Shown one piece after another: positions 27,660-36,355 of a stretch of DNA of 64,000 bases. This DNA comes from Epilithonimonas caeni DSM 17710 (lineage in GTDB: Bacteria > Bacteroidota > Bacteroidia > Flavobacteriales > Weeksellaceae): the NCBI RefSeq assembly GCF_000426465.1, contig NZ_AUFK01000014.1, positions 310,001 to 374,000 of the forward strand, in the 5' to 3' direction. A model generated the notes under the pieces. That model searched no databases and was not told the origin of the DNA. It saw nothing but the letters and a program-made list of their open reading frames with translations. Position 1 is the stretch's first letter. Each line of letters begins with the position of its first letter. The translations under genes were made by a program, and so were the position numbers.

Positions 27660-29198
27660 TTATTTTGTTTCGCTAAGTCTCAAAATATCTCCGAAAACGC
27701 CTCTGGCAGTTACCTTGGCTCCAGCTCCTGCTCCCATGATCACGATTGGATTCTCACCATAACTTTCTGTGTAGATTTCGAAAATAGAATCAGAACCTTT
27801 CAGTTGTCCTAATGCCGAATTGGCTGGCACGGAAATTAGTTTCACATCCAATTCGCCTTTTTCTTTTTGCAAATCGCCGTGCAAATCGCCGACATATCTT
27901 AGGACGTGGTCAGGTTTCTGGTTTTCTTTGATTTTTTGATATTCGTCGTTTAATTCTTCCAATCTTGAAAGGAATTCTTCTTTAGAAACAGACAGCAGAG
28001 TTTCCGGAACAAGATTCTGAATATTGATGTCATCAAATTCATTGATCAGATCCAGTTCTCTTGCCAGAATCAACAATTTTCTTGCGACATCATTTCCAGA
28101 TAAATCCTCGCGTGGGTCCGGTTCGGTAAAACCTTTTTCCAGAGCTTCGTTGATAATGGTCGAGAATTTATCGTTACGAAGCGAAAAATTATTGAAAACA
28201 TAACTTAATGTTCCGGAAAAAACACCTTTGATTCTTGTAATATTTTCTCCTGAAAGATGCAATAATTTAATCGTATCAATTAAAGGTAAACCAGCACCAA
28301 CATTGGTTTCATAAAGATATTTCTTTTTATTTTTTTCTAATAATTTTCTGAAATTTCGATATTCCGAAATTGGTAAAGTATTGTAGATTTTGTTGGAACC
28401 AACAATGTCAAATCCATTTTCCACAAAAACCGTATAATTTTTAACAAAATCTTTGCTTGCCGTATTATCCACCATTACAAGGTTTTCCAGATGATGTTCG
28501 TTGGCAAAATCCACCAAAGACTGGACACTGGATTCCGTTTGAGAATATTTAATTTTTTGTCTCCAATCGCTTCCGAAACCAGCTTTGTTAAAAGCTATTT
28601 TTTTGGAATTTGCAATTGCGACGATTTTCAAATCGACTCTTTTTCTTTTCAGAATGTCGTAAGCAGAATCAAGTATTTGTTCAACCAAAGTCCCTCCAAC
28701 ATTACCGTGGCCAATCAAAGCGAGGTGAACGGTTTTTGGTTTTCCGTAGATTTCGGTTTCGATGATATTCTTTGTGATCTCAGTCTGATTTGCTATTACG
28801 ACTATATTTACTCTTCCGGCAGAAGCGATTTGACTCAACAATAAAGGATAAATCTTGTTACGCTGAAGTTCCGATAAGATCTTATTGTAATTATCATAAA
28901 CAAAACCGATAACGCTCAAATTATCAATGCTATAAATATTGCTGACGTGACCTTCCTTCGCTTCCTGCTCAAATTCTTTTTTAAGAAACTTGACGGCATC
29001 TTCCGCATCAACTTCGTCTACAAGAACAGAAATTCCATTTTCAATCGCTTGTTGGGAAATAACACCGACACTGATCCCTCCTCCATTTAAAGCTTGGAAG
29101 ATGCGTGAATCTACACCGATTTGACCGAGGAAATTTTTTCCTTCGAAGTTGACCAAAGCTTTGTTTCTGTAAATATTAATTGCGTTCTTGTCTGTCAT
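27660..29198 (-). CDS. ACT-domain homoserine dehydrogenase (ThrA-like without aspartokinase catalytic domain)
   Basis: The 512-residue protein has no aminoacid-kinase catalytic domain. Residues about 18-150 resemble the paired ACT regulatory region of ThrA (SRIFQALNGGGISVGVISQQA and a second ACT-like unit). The NAD-binding motif GHGNVGG is at 163-169, followed by the homoserine dehydrogenase catalytic half (GSNKIYNTLP, VGAGLPLIDTIK, GLTEPDPREDLSG-like FTEPDPREDLSGNDVARK). It reduces aspartate semialdehyde to homoserine. An independent aspartokinase must lie elsewhere. The ACT part suggests feedback by an amino acid, as in ThrA. It overlaps metX by one base. Confidence 0.88.
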   Translation of the reverse strand: MTDKNAINIYRNKALVNFEGKNFLGQIGVDSRIFQALNGGGISVGVISQQAIENGISVLVDEVDAEDAVKFLKKEFEQEAKEGHVSNIYSIDNLSVIGFVYDNYNKILSELQRNKIYPLLLSQIASAGRVNIVVIANQTEITKNIIETEIYGKPKTVHLALIGHGNVGGTLVEQILDSAYDILKRKRVDLKIVAIANSKKIAFNKAGFGSDWRQKIKYSQTESSVQSLVDFANEHHLENLVMVDNTASKDFVKNYTVFVENGFDIVGSNKIYNTLPISEYRNFRKLLEKNKKKYLYETNVGAGLPLIDTIKLLHLSGENITRIKGVFSGTLSYVFNNFSLRNDKFSTIINEALEKGFTEPDPREDLSGNDVARKLLILARELDLINEFDDINIQNLVPETLLSVSKEEFLSRLEELNDEYQKIKENQKPDHVLRYVGDLHGDLQKEKGELDVKLISVPANSALGQLKGSDSIFEIYTESYGENPIVIMGAGAGAKVTARGVFGDILRLSETK

Positions 29199-30145
29199 CA
29201 GTTCAAAAAAATAGGTTTTAAAATTGTGTTCAGTTGTTCATATTCCATTAGAAAAGCATCATGTCCGTGGATGGATTTGATTTCGTGATAGTGAACATTT
29301 TTATTTTTATATTTTAAAAGATCGTAAGTATTTTTGATTTCAAAAGCCGGATAAAAAAGGTCCGAATCGACTGACACCAAATGAATCTCTGCATCGATGT
29401 TTTCCAATTCATTTTCCTTTCCGCTGATGTTCATCAGAAGATGATTAACTAATTTATAAGCCTTTAAACTAAATCTTTCGTTCAGCCGTTTTCCATGGAA
29501 GTTGAGCCAGTCGTGAGACTTCAGAATTTGTTTCTCAGGATCTATTTCTCTATTAAACCTTGAATTAAGAGATTCCGGTGTTCTGTAGCATAACATTGCA
29601 TGAACTCTGGCTTTCTCAAGCGGTTTCTCTTCTGATTCCAAAAGAAATTTCTGAACCAGGCATTGAGAATGTAACCAATCCGATGTTTTGAAATCTGTCG
29701 CAATCGGAATGAATCTTTCTGCTAAATCATTCTGCAAAGTCAGCATTTCCCAACCAATTGAACCGCCAACAGAACCGCCAACCAGTGCAAATAGTTTTTC
29801 GATTTTCAGATTTTTCAATCCTTCAAGAAAAACAGATGCAATATCCTGGGACGTGAAATCTTCGTAAGTATCAATGAAAAATCCGTCAAACCCATTTCCG
29901 GGAATATTGAAAGAAATAATTGTAAATTGACTAGTATCAATTATTTTTCCTTCTCCAACCAGAGATTTCCACCAGCCATTTTCGCCGGCAACATCAGAGT
30001 TTCCCGTCAAAGCGTGATTAATCAAAACAATCGGAGCAGAATACAGCTCTTTTCCAAAAAGCTGATAGCTTAATGGAATATCGAGAACTTTTCCATTCTG
30101 AGTCGTGAAGTTATTAATATTGATATGTTGTAGCTCGTTTTTCAA
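29198..30145 (-). CDS. metX: Homoserine O-acyltransferase, MetX-like (alpha/beta hydrolase)
   Basis: The 315-residue alpha/beta-hydrolase acyltransferase has its nucleophile S125 in LVGGSVGGSIGWEM and the C-terminal SIHGHDAFLMEYEQL with the catalytic histidine. The acid is likely D in VSVDSDLFYP. HALTGNSD near 44-51 and the GWW that follows are typical of MetX. The length is short against the usual 350-380. The sequence does not settle acetyl versus succinyl donor. The start is TTG (30145-30143): an in-frame stop follows a few codons upstream and no ATG is available. That TTG lies inside a hairpin downstream of a SAM riboswitch. Confidence 0.88.
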   Translation of the reverse strand: MKNELQHININNFTTQNGKVLDIPLSYQLFGKELYSAPIVLINHALTGNSDVAGENGWWKSLVGEGKIIDTSQFTIISFNIPGNGFDGFFIDTYEDFTSQDIASVFLEGLKNLKIEKLFALVGGSVGGSIGWEMLTLQNDLAERFIPIATDFKTSDWLHSQCLVQKFLLESEEKPLEKARVHAMLCYRTPESLNSRFNREIDPEKQILKSHDWLNFHGKRLNERFSLKAYKLVNHLLMNISGKENELENIDAEIHLVSVDSDLFYPAFEIKNTYDLLKYKNKNVHYHEIKSIHGHDAFLMEYEQLNTILKPIFLN

Positions 30146-30167
30146 TTTTGATGATATAAATTGAAAA
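30139..30167 (-). promoter_or_regulatory. Hairpin covering the TTG start of metX
   Basis: In the RNA, TTTTCAATTT (30167-30158) pairs perfectly with AAATTGAAAA (30148-30139) over a nine-base loop; the start codon lies in the second arm. As the leader carries a SAM riboswitch, this could be the translational switch. The link between the two is inferred. Confidence 0.55.
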
Positions 30168-30196
30168 TGCTACGGGAAATGTAGAATAAATGTTTG

Positions 30197-30297
30197 GTTA
30201 TCTTTTCCGCCATTGCGGATAGAATTTAGCACCTTCTTCGTTTCCGAAGGGTTGCCAAGGTTTCACAGAGTCTAATCTCTCCACCTTTCTCGATAAC
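30197..30297 (-). ncRNA. SAM-I riboswitch (S-box)
   Basis: Read on the minus strand this 101-base element begins GTTATC and ends GATAAC, which pair as P1. Inside are the conserved S-box blocks AGGTGGAGAGA, GTGAAACCTTGGCAACC and AAGGTGCTAAATTC, each close to the consensus AGGTGGAGGGA, GAAACCCGGCAACC and AAGGTGCCAATTC. It sits 51 bases before metX and downstream of a promoter, so it should bind S-adenosylmethionine and turn off the methionine genes. No T-run terminator follows, which points to translational control. Confidence 0.95.
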
Positions 30298-30329
30298 ATT
30301 TTCAATATGTAAATGAACAATTCTGGCTG

Positions 30330-30362
30330 CAAATATACTTCACAAAGTTCACTTATTCCAAA
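30330..30362 (-). promoter_or_regulatory. Promoter of the methionine operon
   Basis: The minus strand has TTTG (30362-30359), a 21-base spacer and TATATTTG (30337-30330), an exact fit to the Bacteroidota promoter. The start would be near 30323, about 26 bases before the riboswitch. Confidence 0.75.
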
Positions 30363-30461
30363 TTTCGGCTGAAATTTCTAAAATAATTATTTGTTAATAA
30401 TATATTTTACCAGAACTTGCGTATAATATTTGCTTTAAAAAATTTCATTTTACAATAAATT

Positions 30462-31268
30462 ATGGAAATCAATCTTAATAAACAAGTTGCTATCGTGACG
30501 GGTTCCAGCAGTGGAATCGGGAAAGGAATTGCTATCAGTCTGGCAAAATCCGGCGCGATCACGATCATAAATCATTCATCTGAACATTCTCGACCTGAAG
30601 CGGAGGAAACTTTGAAAACCATTGAGGAAAATGGTGGCGAAGGTTTTATCATCCAATGTGATGTGAGTAAGGAAGACCAGGTGTTAGCTATGTTCAAAAC
30701 CACCATTGATAAATACGGAACTGTTGATATTCTTATTAATAATGCAGGTTTGCAACAAGACGCTGCTTTTATTGATATGACCCTCGAACAATGGCAGAAA
30801 GTAATTGATGTGAATCTTACCGGGCAATTTTTATGTTCAAGAGAGGCAATTAAAGAATTCCTGAAACGTGGAATGACCGAAAAATCCAAAGCGCTCGGAA
30901 AGATCATCAATATCAGCAGTGTTCACGAGACGATTCCGTGGGCCGGACACGCGAATTACGCTTCCAGCAAAGGCGCACTAAGAATGCTGATGCAAACGCT
31001 GGCTCAGGAATATGGGAAGCAAAAAATCCGTGTGAATAATATTTGTCCGGGCGCTATACAAACACCTATCAACAAATCAGCTTGGGATAATAAGGAATCT
31101 TTTGATTCTTTGATGACGCTGATTCCGTATGACAGAATCGGACAGCCGGAAGATATTGGAAATTTAGCCGTATTTTTGGCGAGTGATTATTCGGATTATA
31201 TTACCGGTGCGAGTATCTATGTGGATGGCGGAATGACGACGCTGGAAAGTTTTGCAGACAACGGGTGA
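30462..31268 (+). CDS. Short-chain dehydrogenase (glucose 1-dehydrogenase-like SDR)
   Basis: The 268-residue classical SDR has the NAD(P)-binding motif TGSSSGIGKG (13-22), NNAG (93-96), S152/S153, the catalytic Y166 and K170 in NYASSKGAL, and the PG motif NICPGAIQTPIN. It is closest to glucose 1-dehydrogenase-type SDRs by overall look, though SDR substrate is rarely predictable. It lies divergent from metX and 400 bases upstream of a glucosidase-like gene, a pairing consistent with sugar metabolism. Confidence 0.87.
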   Translation: MEINLNKQVAIVTGSSSGIGKGIAISLAKSGAITIINHSSEHSRPEAEETLKTIEENGGEGFIIQCDVSKEDQVLAMFKTTIDKYGTVDILINNAGLQQDAAFIDMTLEQWQKVIDVNLTGQFLCSREAIKEFLKRGMTEKSKALGKIINISSVHETIPWAGHANYASSKGALRMLMQTLAQEYGKQKIRVNNICPGAIQTPINKSAWDNKESFDSLMTLIPYDRIGQPEDIGNLAVFLASDYSDYITGASIYVDGGMTTLESFADNG

Positions 31269-31479
31269 TTATAAATGATGAATGATAAGTGATAAATGAT
31301 TGATTCGCTGTGGTTTTTTAATCGCAAAGATTTTTTGAGGGGCGAAGAATTTTAAGAAAGCAGAGAACCGATGAATCGATTTTTTAAGCGGATGGTAATT
31401 TGGAAAATGTTTTTTTAAATGACTTATTCTTATTATCATTTATCGATTATCGACTATCATTTATCCGTTGAAAGAAGGG
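31269..31479. repeat. AT-rich inverted repeat region, no gene
   Basis: ATGATAAGTGATAAATGATT-type sequence near 31275-31302 faces its imperfect inverse TATCATTTATCGATTATCGA near 31433-31465. Between the two lies an ATCGCAAAGATTTTTTG unit of the AACGCAAAG family. I see no coding frame. Confidence 0.5.
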
Positions 31480-31599
31480 ACAAACCTCAACATAGCCCCG
31501 ATGGGAACGGCATCCTTTTTTGTTTTTTAGATTCCTCACTTTGTTCGGAATGACAAAGCGTCTGAAAAACAAAAAAGATATAGTGGACAGCGGGTTGGG
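31480..31599. repeat. Composite repeat R2, second copy of R1
   Basis: It has the same outer arms as R1 (ACCTCAACATAGCCCCGATG, GGACAGCGGGTTGG) and the same exact inner stem CTTTTTTGTTTTT (31515-31527) / AAAAACAAAAAAG (31565-31577). The centre is a diverged copy of the TTCGACAAGCTCAG repeat (31530-31555). It ends 73 bases before the chosen start of the glucosidase-like gene. Confidence 0.75.
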
Positions 31600-31671
31600 A
31601 TGTTCTAACAGATGCACAACCGTGATGCTCCTAATAAAAAGAATAATTATTCTCGAAAAATAATTAGAAAA

Positions 31672-34278
31672 ATGAATGAAGAAGAAAAATTAAAAAATCC
31701 GCATTGGAAAAAGTGGGGACCTTATGTGAGCCACCGCCAATGGGGAAATGTGCGCGAAGATTACAGTACCAATGGCGATGCGTGGGGATTTACCGGTCAC
31801 GATATGGCGGAAGCATGGACCTACCGCTGGGCGGAGGAAGGCATCGCGGGAATCTCGGATGAGAAACAGCAATTGTGCTTTGCCCTTTCTTTTTGGAATA
31901 AAAATGACTGCAGAGTCAAGGAACGTTTTTTCGGACTGAGCAATTATCAGGGAAATCACGGGGAAGATATCAAGGAGATTTTTTATTATTTGGACAATAC
32001 GCCGTCTCATAGCTATATGAAGATGGTTTACAAATATCCGATCAATGCGTTTCCGTATGATGACCTCATCAATACGAATGCGCAACGCTCAAATAAAGAC
32101 CCTGAGTATGAAATCTTTGACACGGGAATTTTCGACAACGATGAGTATTTTGATATTTTTATTGAATATGCGAAAGCTGGCGAGGATGATTTCTTAGTAA
32201 GAATCGATGTTCATAACAGAAGTAATCAGCCCGCTCCAATCGTGGTTTTGCCAACAGTCTGGTACAGAAATAACTGGATGTGGGGTTATAATGATTACAA
32301 AGGGCAACTCGGTTTTTCTAAACAAGGCGAAATAGATGTTCATCATAATAGTCTTAGTATAAAGAAATTATATTCCAGAAATAAAAATGTGGATGCATTG
32401 TTTTGTGAGAATGAAACGAATCGCGCAAGGTTATTCAATCTTCCAAAAACAGAAGGGTTTTTCAAAGACGGAATCAATCAATATATTACGAAAGGTCTTG
32501 ATACAATCAATCCTTCTAAAACCGGGACAAAAGCTTCTCTTCATTGTGAAGAGATCATAGCAGCGAACAGTAACAAGGTTTTCGAATTCCGATTGTCGCC
32601 TCATATTATGGAGGATGCGTTCTGGGATTTTGATGACATCGTTTCAAGAAGAAAACAAGAAGCGGATGAGTTCTATGCGAATATCCAAAAAGATATCGAT
32701 AACGAAGACGAGAAAAATGTACAAAGACAGGCTTTCGCAGGTTTGCTTTGGAACAAACAATTCTATCATTACAACATCGGAAAATGGCTGAAAGGTGACC
32801 CAAATTTCCCAATCCAGCGAAAAGGTTTTGTACGAAACAGCAACTGGGAACATCTTCATAACAAAGATATTATATCGATGCCTGATAAGTGGGAATATCC
32901 TTGGTATGCGACTTGGGATCTGGCATTCCATTGCGTGAGTTTCAGTGTGATTGATTCGGAATTTGCTAAGAATCAATTGATTACTTTGACGAAGGAATGG
33001 TATATGCATCCGAATGGTCAGGTTCCGGCTTATGAATGGAATTTTGATGACGTTAATCCACCGGTTCATGCCTGGGCAACTTTCCGGGTCTTCAAAATCG
33101 ATGAAAAGAATAATGGGAAACCTGATCTGGCTTTTCTTGAAAGAGTTTTCCAGAAGTTATTACTGAATTTCACCTGGTGGGTCAACCGAAAAGATTATAA
33201 CGGAAACAATCTTTTTGGTGGTGGATTCCTTGGTCTGGATAACATCGGTGCTTTCGATAGAAATATGGAACTAGGCGACGGCGAACATCTGGAACAAGCT
33301 GACGGAACAAGTTGGATGGCCATGTACGCGCTGAATATGATGCGTATCGCAATGGAACTGGCAACCTACAATCCGGTTTATGAAGATATGGCGATTAAGT
33401 TCTTTGAGCATTATCTTTATATCGCTGAAGCAATGGAGAATATTGGTGAAGGCAAGCAAGGACTTTGGAATGAAGAAGACGGATTTTTCTACGATCTGCT
33501 TCAGTTATCCAACGGAGACAGTGTAAATCTGAAACTGAGAAGTATTGTCGGATTGATTCCGATGTTTGCTGTGGAAGTTGTGGAACACAGTCTCTTGGAA
33601 AAACTTCCGGAATTCAAAAAAAGAATGGAATGGATCCTGAAAAACAAGCAGGATTTGACGAAACTCGTCTCGCAATGGTATGTAGAAGGCGAAGGGAACA
33701 AACATCTTTTGAGTATTCTGAGAAAAACGAGATTGACGAAAGTTCTTGACAGACTGGTTGATGAATCCGAATTTCTAAGTGATTACGGAATCCGTGCGAT
33801 GTCTAAGGTTTATGAGGAAAATCCTTTCCGATTCACAGTTCATGGACAGGAACATGTGGTTTATTATACCCCTGCGGAAAGTGACAGCCGAATGTTTGGT
33901 GGAAACAGCAACTGGCGCGGACCGATTTGGTTTCCGATAAATTTCCTGATTGTGGAAAGTCTGCAACGCTTCCATTTCTTTTTTGGTGATGCATTGACAA
34001 TAGAATATCCGAAAGGAAGTGGCGTTCAAAAGAATCTGGAAGAAGTTTCAAAAGATATCAGTGACAGACTTTGTAATATTTTCCTGAAAGATAAGAATGG
34101 AAACAGAGCGTTTAACGGTGGTGTTGAGAAGTTCAATCAAGACCCAAATTTCAAGGATTACATTATGTTCTTCGAATATTTCCACGGAGATAACGGCCGC
34201 GGTGTTGGCGCTTCTCATCAAACGGGATGGACATCTACTGTTGCGAAGCTGATTCAGCCGAGACTTTCCAGTCGATAA
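31672..34278 (+). CDS. Glucosidase-like glycoside hydrolase (GH63-type six-hairpin fold)
   Basis: The protein has 868 residues from ATG 31672 (MNEEEKLKNPHWKKWGP); an ATG 20 codons upstream also opens the frame, but those codons abut repeat R2 and look non-coding. The N-terminal domain (1-about 380) is beta-rich and the remainder is an (alpha/alpha)6 barrel. Segments include WGPYVSHRQWGNVREDYS, WATWDLAFHC, NPPVHAWATF, GGGFLGLDNIGAFDR, DGTSWMAMYALNM and NWRGPIWFPINFL, matching the MGH1-like/GH63 enzymes of bacteria, which act on alpha-glucosides or mannosyl-glycerates. The precise substrate is unknown. There is no signal peptide, so it is cytoplasmic. Confidence 0.85.
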   Translation: MNEEEKLKNPHWKKWGPYVSHRQWGNVREDYSTNGDAWGFTGHDMAEAWTYRWAEEGIAGISDEKQQLCFALSFWNKNDCRVKERFFGLSNYQGNHGEDIKEIFYYLDNTPSHSYMKMVYKYPINAFPYDDLINTNAQRSNKDPEYEIFDTGIFDNDEYFDIFIEYAKAGEDDFLVRIDVHNRSNQPAPIVVLPTVWYRNNWMWGYNDYKGQLGFSKQGEIDVHHNSLSIKKLYSRNKNVDALFCENETNRARLFNLPKTEGFFKDGINQYITKGLDTINPSKTGTKASLHCEEIIAANSNKVFEFRLSPHIMEDAFWDFDDIVSRRKQEADEFYANIQKDIDNEDEKNVQRQAFAGLLWNKQFYHYNIGKWLKGDPNFPIQRKGFVRNSNWEHLHNKDIISMPDKWEYPWYATWDLAFHCVSFSVIDSEFAKNQLITLTKEWYMHPNGQVPAYEWNFDDVNPPVHAWATFRVFKIDEKNNGKPDLAFLERVFQKLLLNFTWWVNRKDYNGNNLFGGGFLGLDNIGAFDRNMELGDGEHLEQADGTSWMAMYALNMMRIAMELATYNPVYEDMAIKFFEHYLYIAEAMENIGEGKQGLWNEEDGFFYDLLQLSNGDSVNLKLRSIVGLIPMFAVEVVEHSLLEKLPEFKKRMEWILKNKQDLTKLVSQWYVEGEGNKHLLSILRKTRLTKVLDRLVDESEFLSDYGIRAMSKVYEENPFRFTVHGQEHVVYYTPAESDSRMFGGNSNWRGPIWFPINFLIVESLQRFHFFFGDALTIEYPKGSGVQKNLEEVSKDISDRLCNIFLKDKNGNRAFNGGVEKFNQDPNFKDYIMFFEYFHGDNGRGVGASHQTGWTSTVAKLIQPRLSSR

Positions 34279-34295
34279 TAAGTTTTAGAGTCGGA

Positions 34296-34357
34296 GTGTA
34301 GTAGAGTTTGAGTTTTAAATTTTCTCTCAACTCTCCGACCCTCAAACTCTACTGCAC
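34296..34357. repeat. Long hairpin between glucosidase-like gene and osmC
   Basis: GTGTAGTAGAGTTTGAG (34296-34312) and CTCAAACTCTACTGCAC (34341-34357) pair 16 of 17; a nested partial inverted pair with GTCGGAG lies beside them. The right arm covers the last three codons of the OsmC gene. It may act as a terminator for both convergent genes, although no T run follows. Confidence 0.6.
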
Positions 34358-34771
34358 AACTACTCCGTTCACGCTAACTTCATAAGTGATCTCTACATTT
34401 GGCTCAAGCGTTTTTGAAACGGAACAATATTTTTCAAAAGATAATTCTGCCGCTTTTTTAGCTTTTTTCGGGTCGATTTCGCCTTCGAGGAAAAATTTTA
34501 CTTTGATAGATTTGAAAGGTTTTGCTTCATCCACCTGAACTCTTTCGCCTTCCACTTCCGCTTTGAAATCTGTAATTGTCTGGCGTTGTTTTTTCAGGAT
34601 TGAAACGACATCTATTCCGCTACAACCGGCAACGGCCATTAGAACCGACTGCATTGGAGACACTCCTTTCGCTCCCGGCAAAGTCGTGTTATCTAATAAA
34701 ATAGAATTTCCCTGCTCATTGGAACATTCAAACAAAAAATCATCATTGATTCTATTAAGTGTGATTTTCAT
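34349..34771 (-). CDS. OsmC/Ohr family protein
   Basis: This 140-residue protein has the two family cysteines, in AVAGCSGIDV (near 50) and KYCSVSKTL (near 115). OsmC-type proteins reduce organic hydroperoxides with the two cysteines. Spacing and the length fit the YhfA/OsmC branch, not Ohr. The start is ATG. It is separate from the DUF58 cluster. Confidence 0.88.
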   Translation of the reverse strand: MKITLNRINDDFLFECSNEQGNSILLDNTTLPGAKGVSPMQSVLMAVAGCSGIDVVSILKKQRQTITDFKAEVEGERVQVDEAKPFKSIKVKFFLEGEIDPKKAKKAAELSFEKYCSVSKTLEPNVEITYEVSVNGVVVQ

Positions 34772-34887
34772 TTTTAAATTATATTATTTTTTTGAACACA
34801 AAGCTCACAAAGTTTTTTATTGCAATTCAATGTTTTTAGGTTCACAAGGCCACTTCGTTTAAATAAGATTTGTAATTAAAATCAAAT

Positions 34888-36219
34888 TTACAAAATTCCC
34901 CTCGCTTTTATCTCCAGATATTTGTTGATGACATCTATATCGAGGTTTTCAGGAAACGTGTAGATGCTGTAAATCCCATATTTTCTGAGCTCCTGAATAA
35001 TCAGTTTTTTCTCAAATTCGAATTTTTCCGCAATGATCTCATCATAGATCTGCTGCATGGTTTCCGGATTTGTATTGAGGAGTTTATGCACCTCGGAATT
35101 TTTGAAGAAAATAACCACCAGCAAATGGTTTTTGGCAATTCCTCTCAGATATTTCATCTGTCGGTCAAGGCCATCTAAAGTCTCAAAATTAGTAAACAAT
35201 AAGACCAAACTTCTTTGATTCAGATGGAATTTCGTTTCCTGATAAAGTCTTCCAAAATCACTTTCGAAGAAATTGGTCTGAACATTATAAAGTGCTTCGG
35301 AAATTCTTTTCAGTTGTCCGGACCTGTTGTCTGCTGCGACTCTGTTTTCTGTTTTTTTTGAGAAAGTCATCATTCCGGCGCGGTCGCCTTTCTTTAGAAT
35401 AATATGAGACAGTGCCATTGTAGCATTGATGGAATAATCCAGCAAACTCAATCCACTGAAAGGCATTTTCATCGTTCTGCCTTTGTCAATGAGCATGATG
35501 ATCCGTTGAGATTTTTCATCCTGAAACTGATTGACCATCAATTTGCTGGATTTGGAAGTCGCTTTCCAGTTAATGCTTCTGATATCATCGCCCTGGACAT
35601 AATCACGAATCTGCTCGAACTCCATCGTGTGACCCAGTTTTCGGATTTTCTTTATCCCGCCTAACATAAATTCGTTTTGAAGCGCCATCAATTCATATTT
35701 TCTGAGATTAATGAATGACGGATAACTTGCCAACTTCGCATCTTTTTGAAATGTAAATCTTCTGGAAACCAAACCAATTGGAGAATTGACGTAAATATTC
35801 AGACTTCCGAAACTGTACTCGCCACGTTCTTTCGGTTCGAGAATATATTCAAAAAATGTATTGTTTCCGCTTTCGATATTTTTCTGAATCAGGAAATCTC
35901 GTTTTTGAAATTGAAAGGGAATTTCGTCAATGATCTTGGTGCTAATATTAAAATTGTAATTATTTCTAATATCAACTTTAACGGAATTTTCATCGCCGTT
36001 TGATAATTTTTCCGGTAAAATTCTTTGCGCATTGATTCCTTCATTATTTAGAAAAAGAATCAAAGCATCAACTATTGTCAACAATAAAACAAAAATCAAT
36101 AACGAGTTGGCAATCCACATCAACAACGGAAAGAAAAATGCCAAAACATAGCAAAATCCTACGCAGAATAGGGCGAAGAAGAATTTGTTATTGAGGTATG
36201 TTTGTTTTAATGTTTTCAT
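34888..36219 (-). CDS. DUF58 domain protein with VWA-like fold
   Basis: The 443-residue protein has two N-terminal transmembrane helices (about 12-50) and a large cytoplasmic part with the DUF58 motif IRSINWKATSKSSKLMVNQFQDE (near 213-235) and a VWA metal-site-like MLIDKGRTM. DUF58 proteins pair with MoxR AAA ATPases; here MoxR is the next gene upstream, 136 bases away. The cluster is thought to act in envelope assembly or metal-centre maturation, but the client is unknown. Confidence 0.88.
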   Translation of the reverse strand: MKTLKQTYLNNKFFFALFCVGFCYVLAFFFPLLMWIANSLLIFVLLLTIVDALILFLNNEGINAQRILPEKLSNGDENSVKVDIRNNYNFNISTKIIDEIPFQFQKRDFLIQKNIESGNNTFFEYILEPKERGEYSFGSLNIYVNSPIGLVSRRFTFQKDAKLASYPSFINLRKYELMALQNEFMLGGIKKIRKLGHTMEFEQIRDYVQGDDIRSINWKATSKSSKLMVNQFQDEKSQRIIMLIDKGRTMKMPFSGLSLLDYSINATMALSHIILKKGDRAGMMTFSKKTENRVAADNRSGQLKRISEALYNVQTNFFESDFGRLYQETKFHLNQRSLVLLFTNFETLDGLDRQMKYLRGIAKNHLLVVIFFKNSEVHKLLNTNPETMQQIYDEIIAEKFEFEKKLIIQELRKYGIYSIYTFPENLDIDVINKYLEIKARGIL

Positions 36220-36255
36220 TTTGATAATTCAATTCACTTTTTCTTTTCACAAAAA

Positions 36256-36335
36256 GGCTTCGACAAGCTCAGCCTGACACTGTTCAAATATTACTGTTAG
36301 TATTAGTGATGTCATCCTGAGCCTGTCGAAGGATT
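36256..36335. repeat. Head-to-head pair of TTCGACAAGCTCAG repeats
   Basis: GGCTTCGACAAGCTCAGCCT (from 36256) and the inverse TGTCATCCTGAGCCTGTCGA (from 36310) face each other 30 bases apart, in the gap between moxR and the DUF58 gene. Confidence 0.7.
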
Positions 36336-36355
36336 TCCAATTATTTTGTGGTTTA

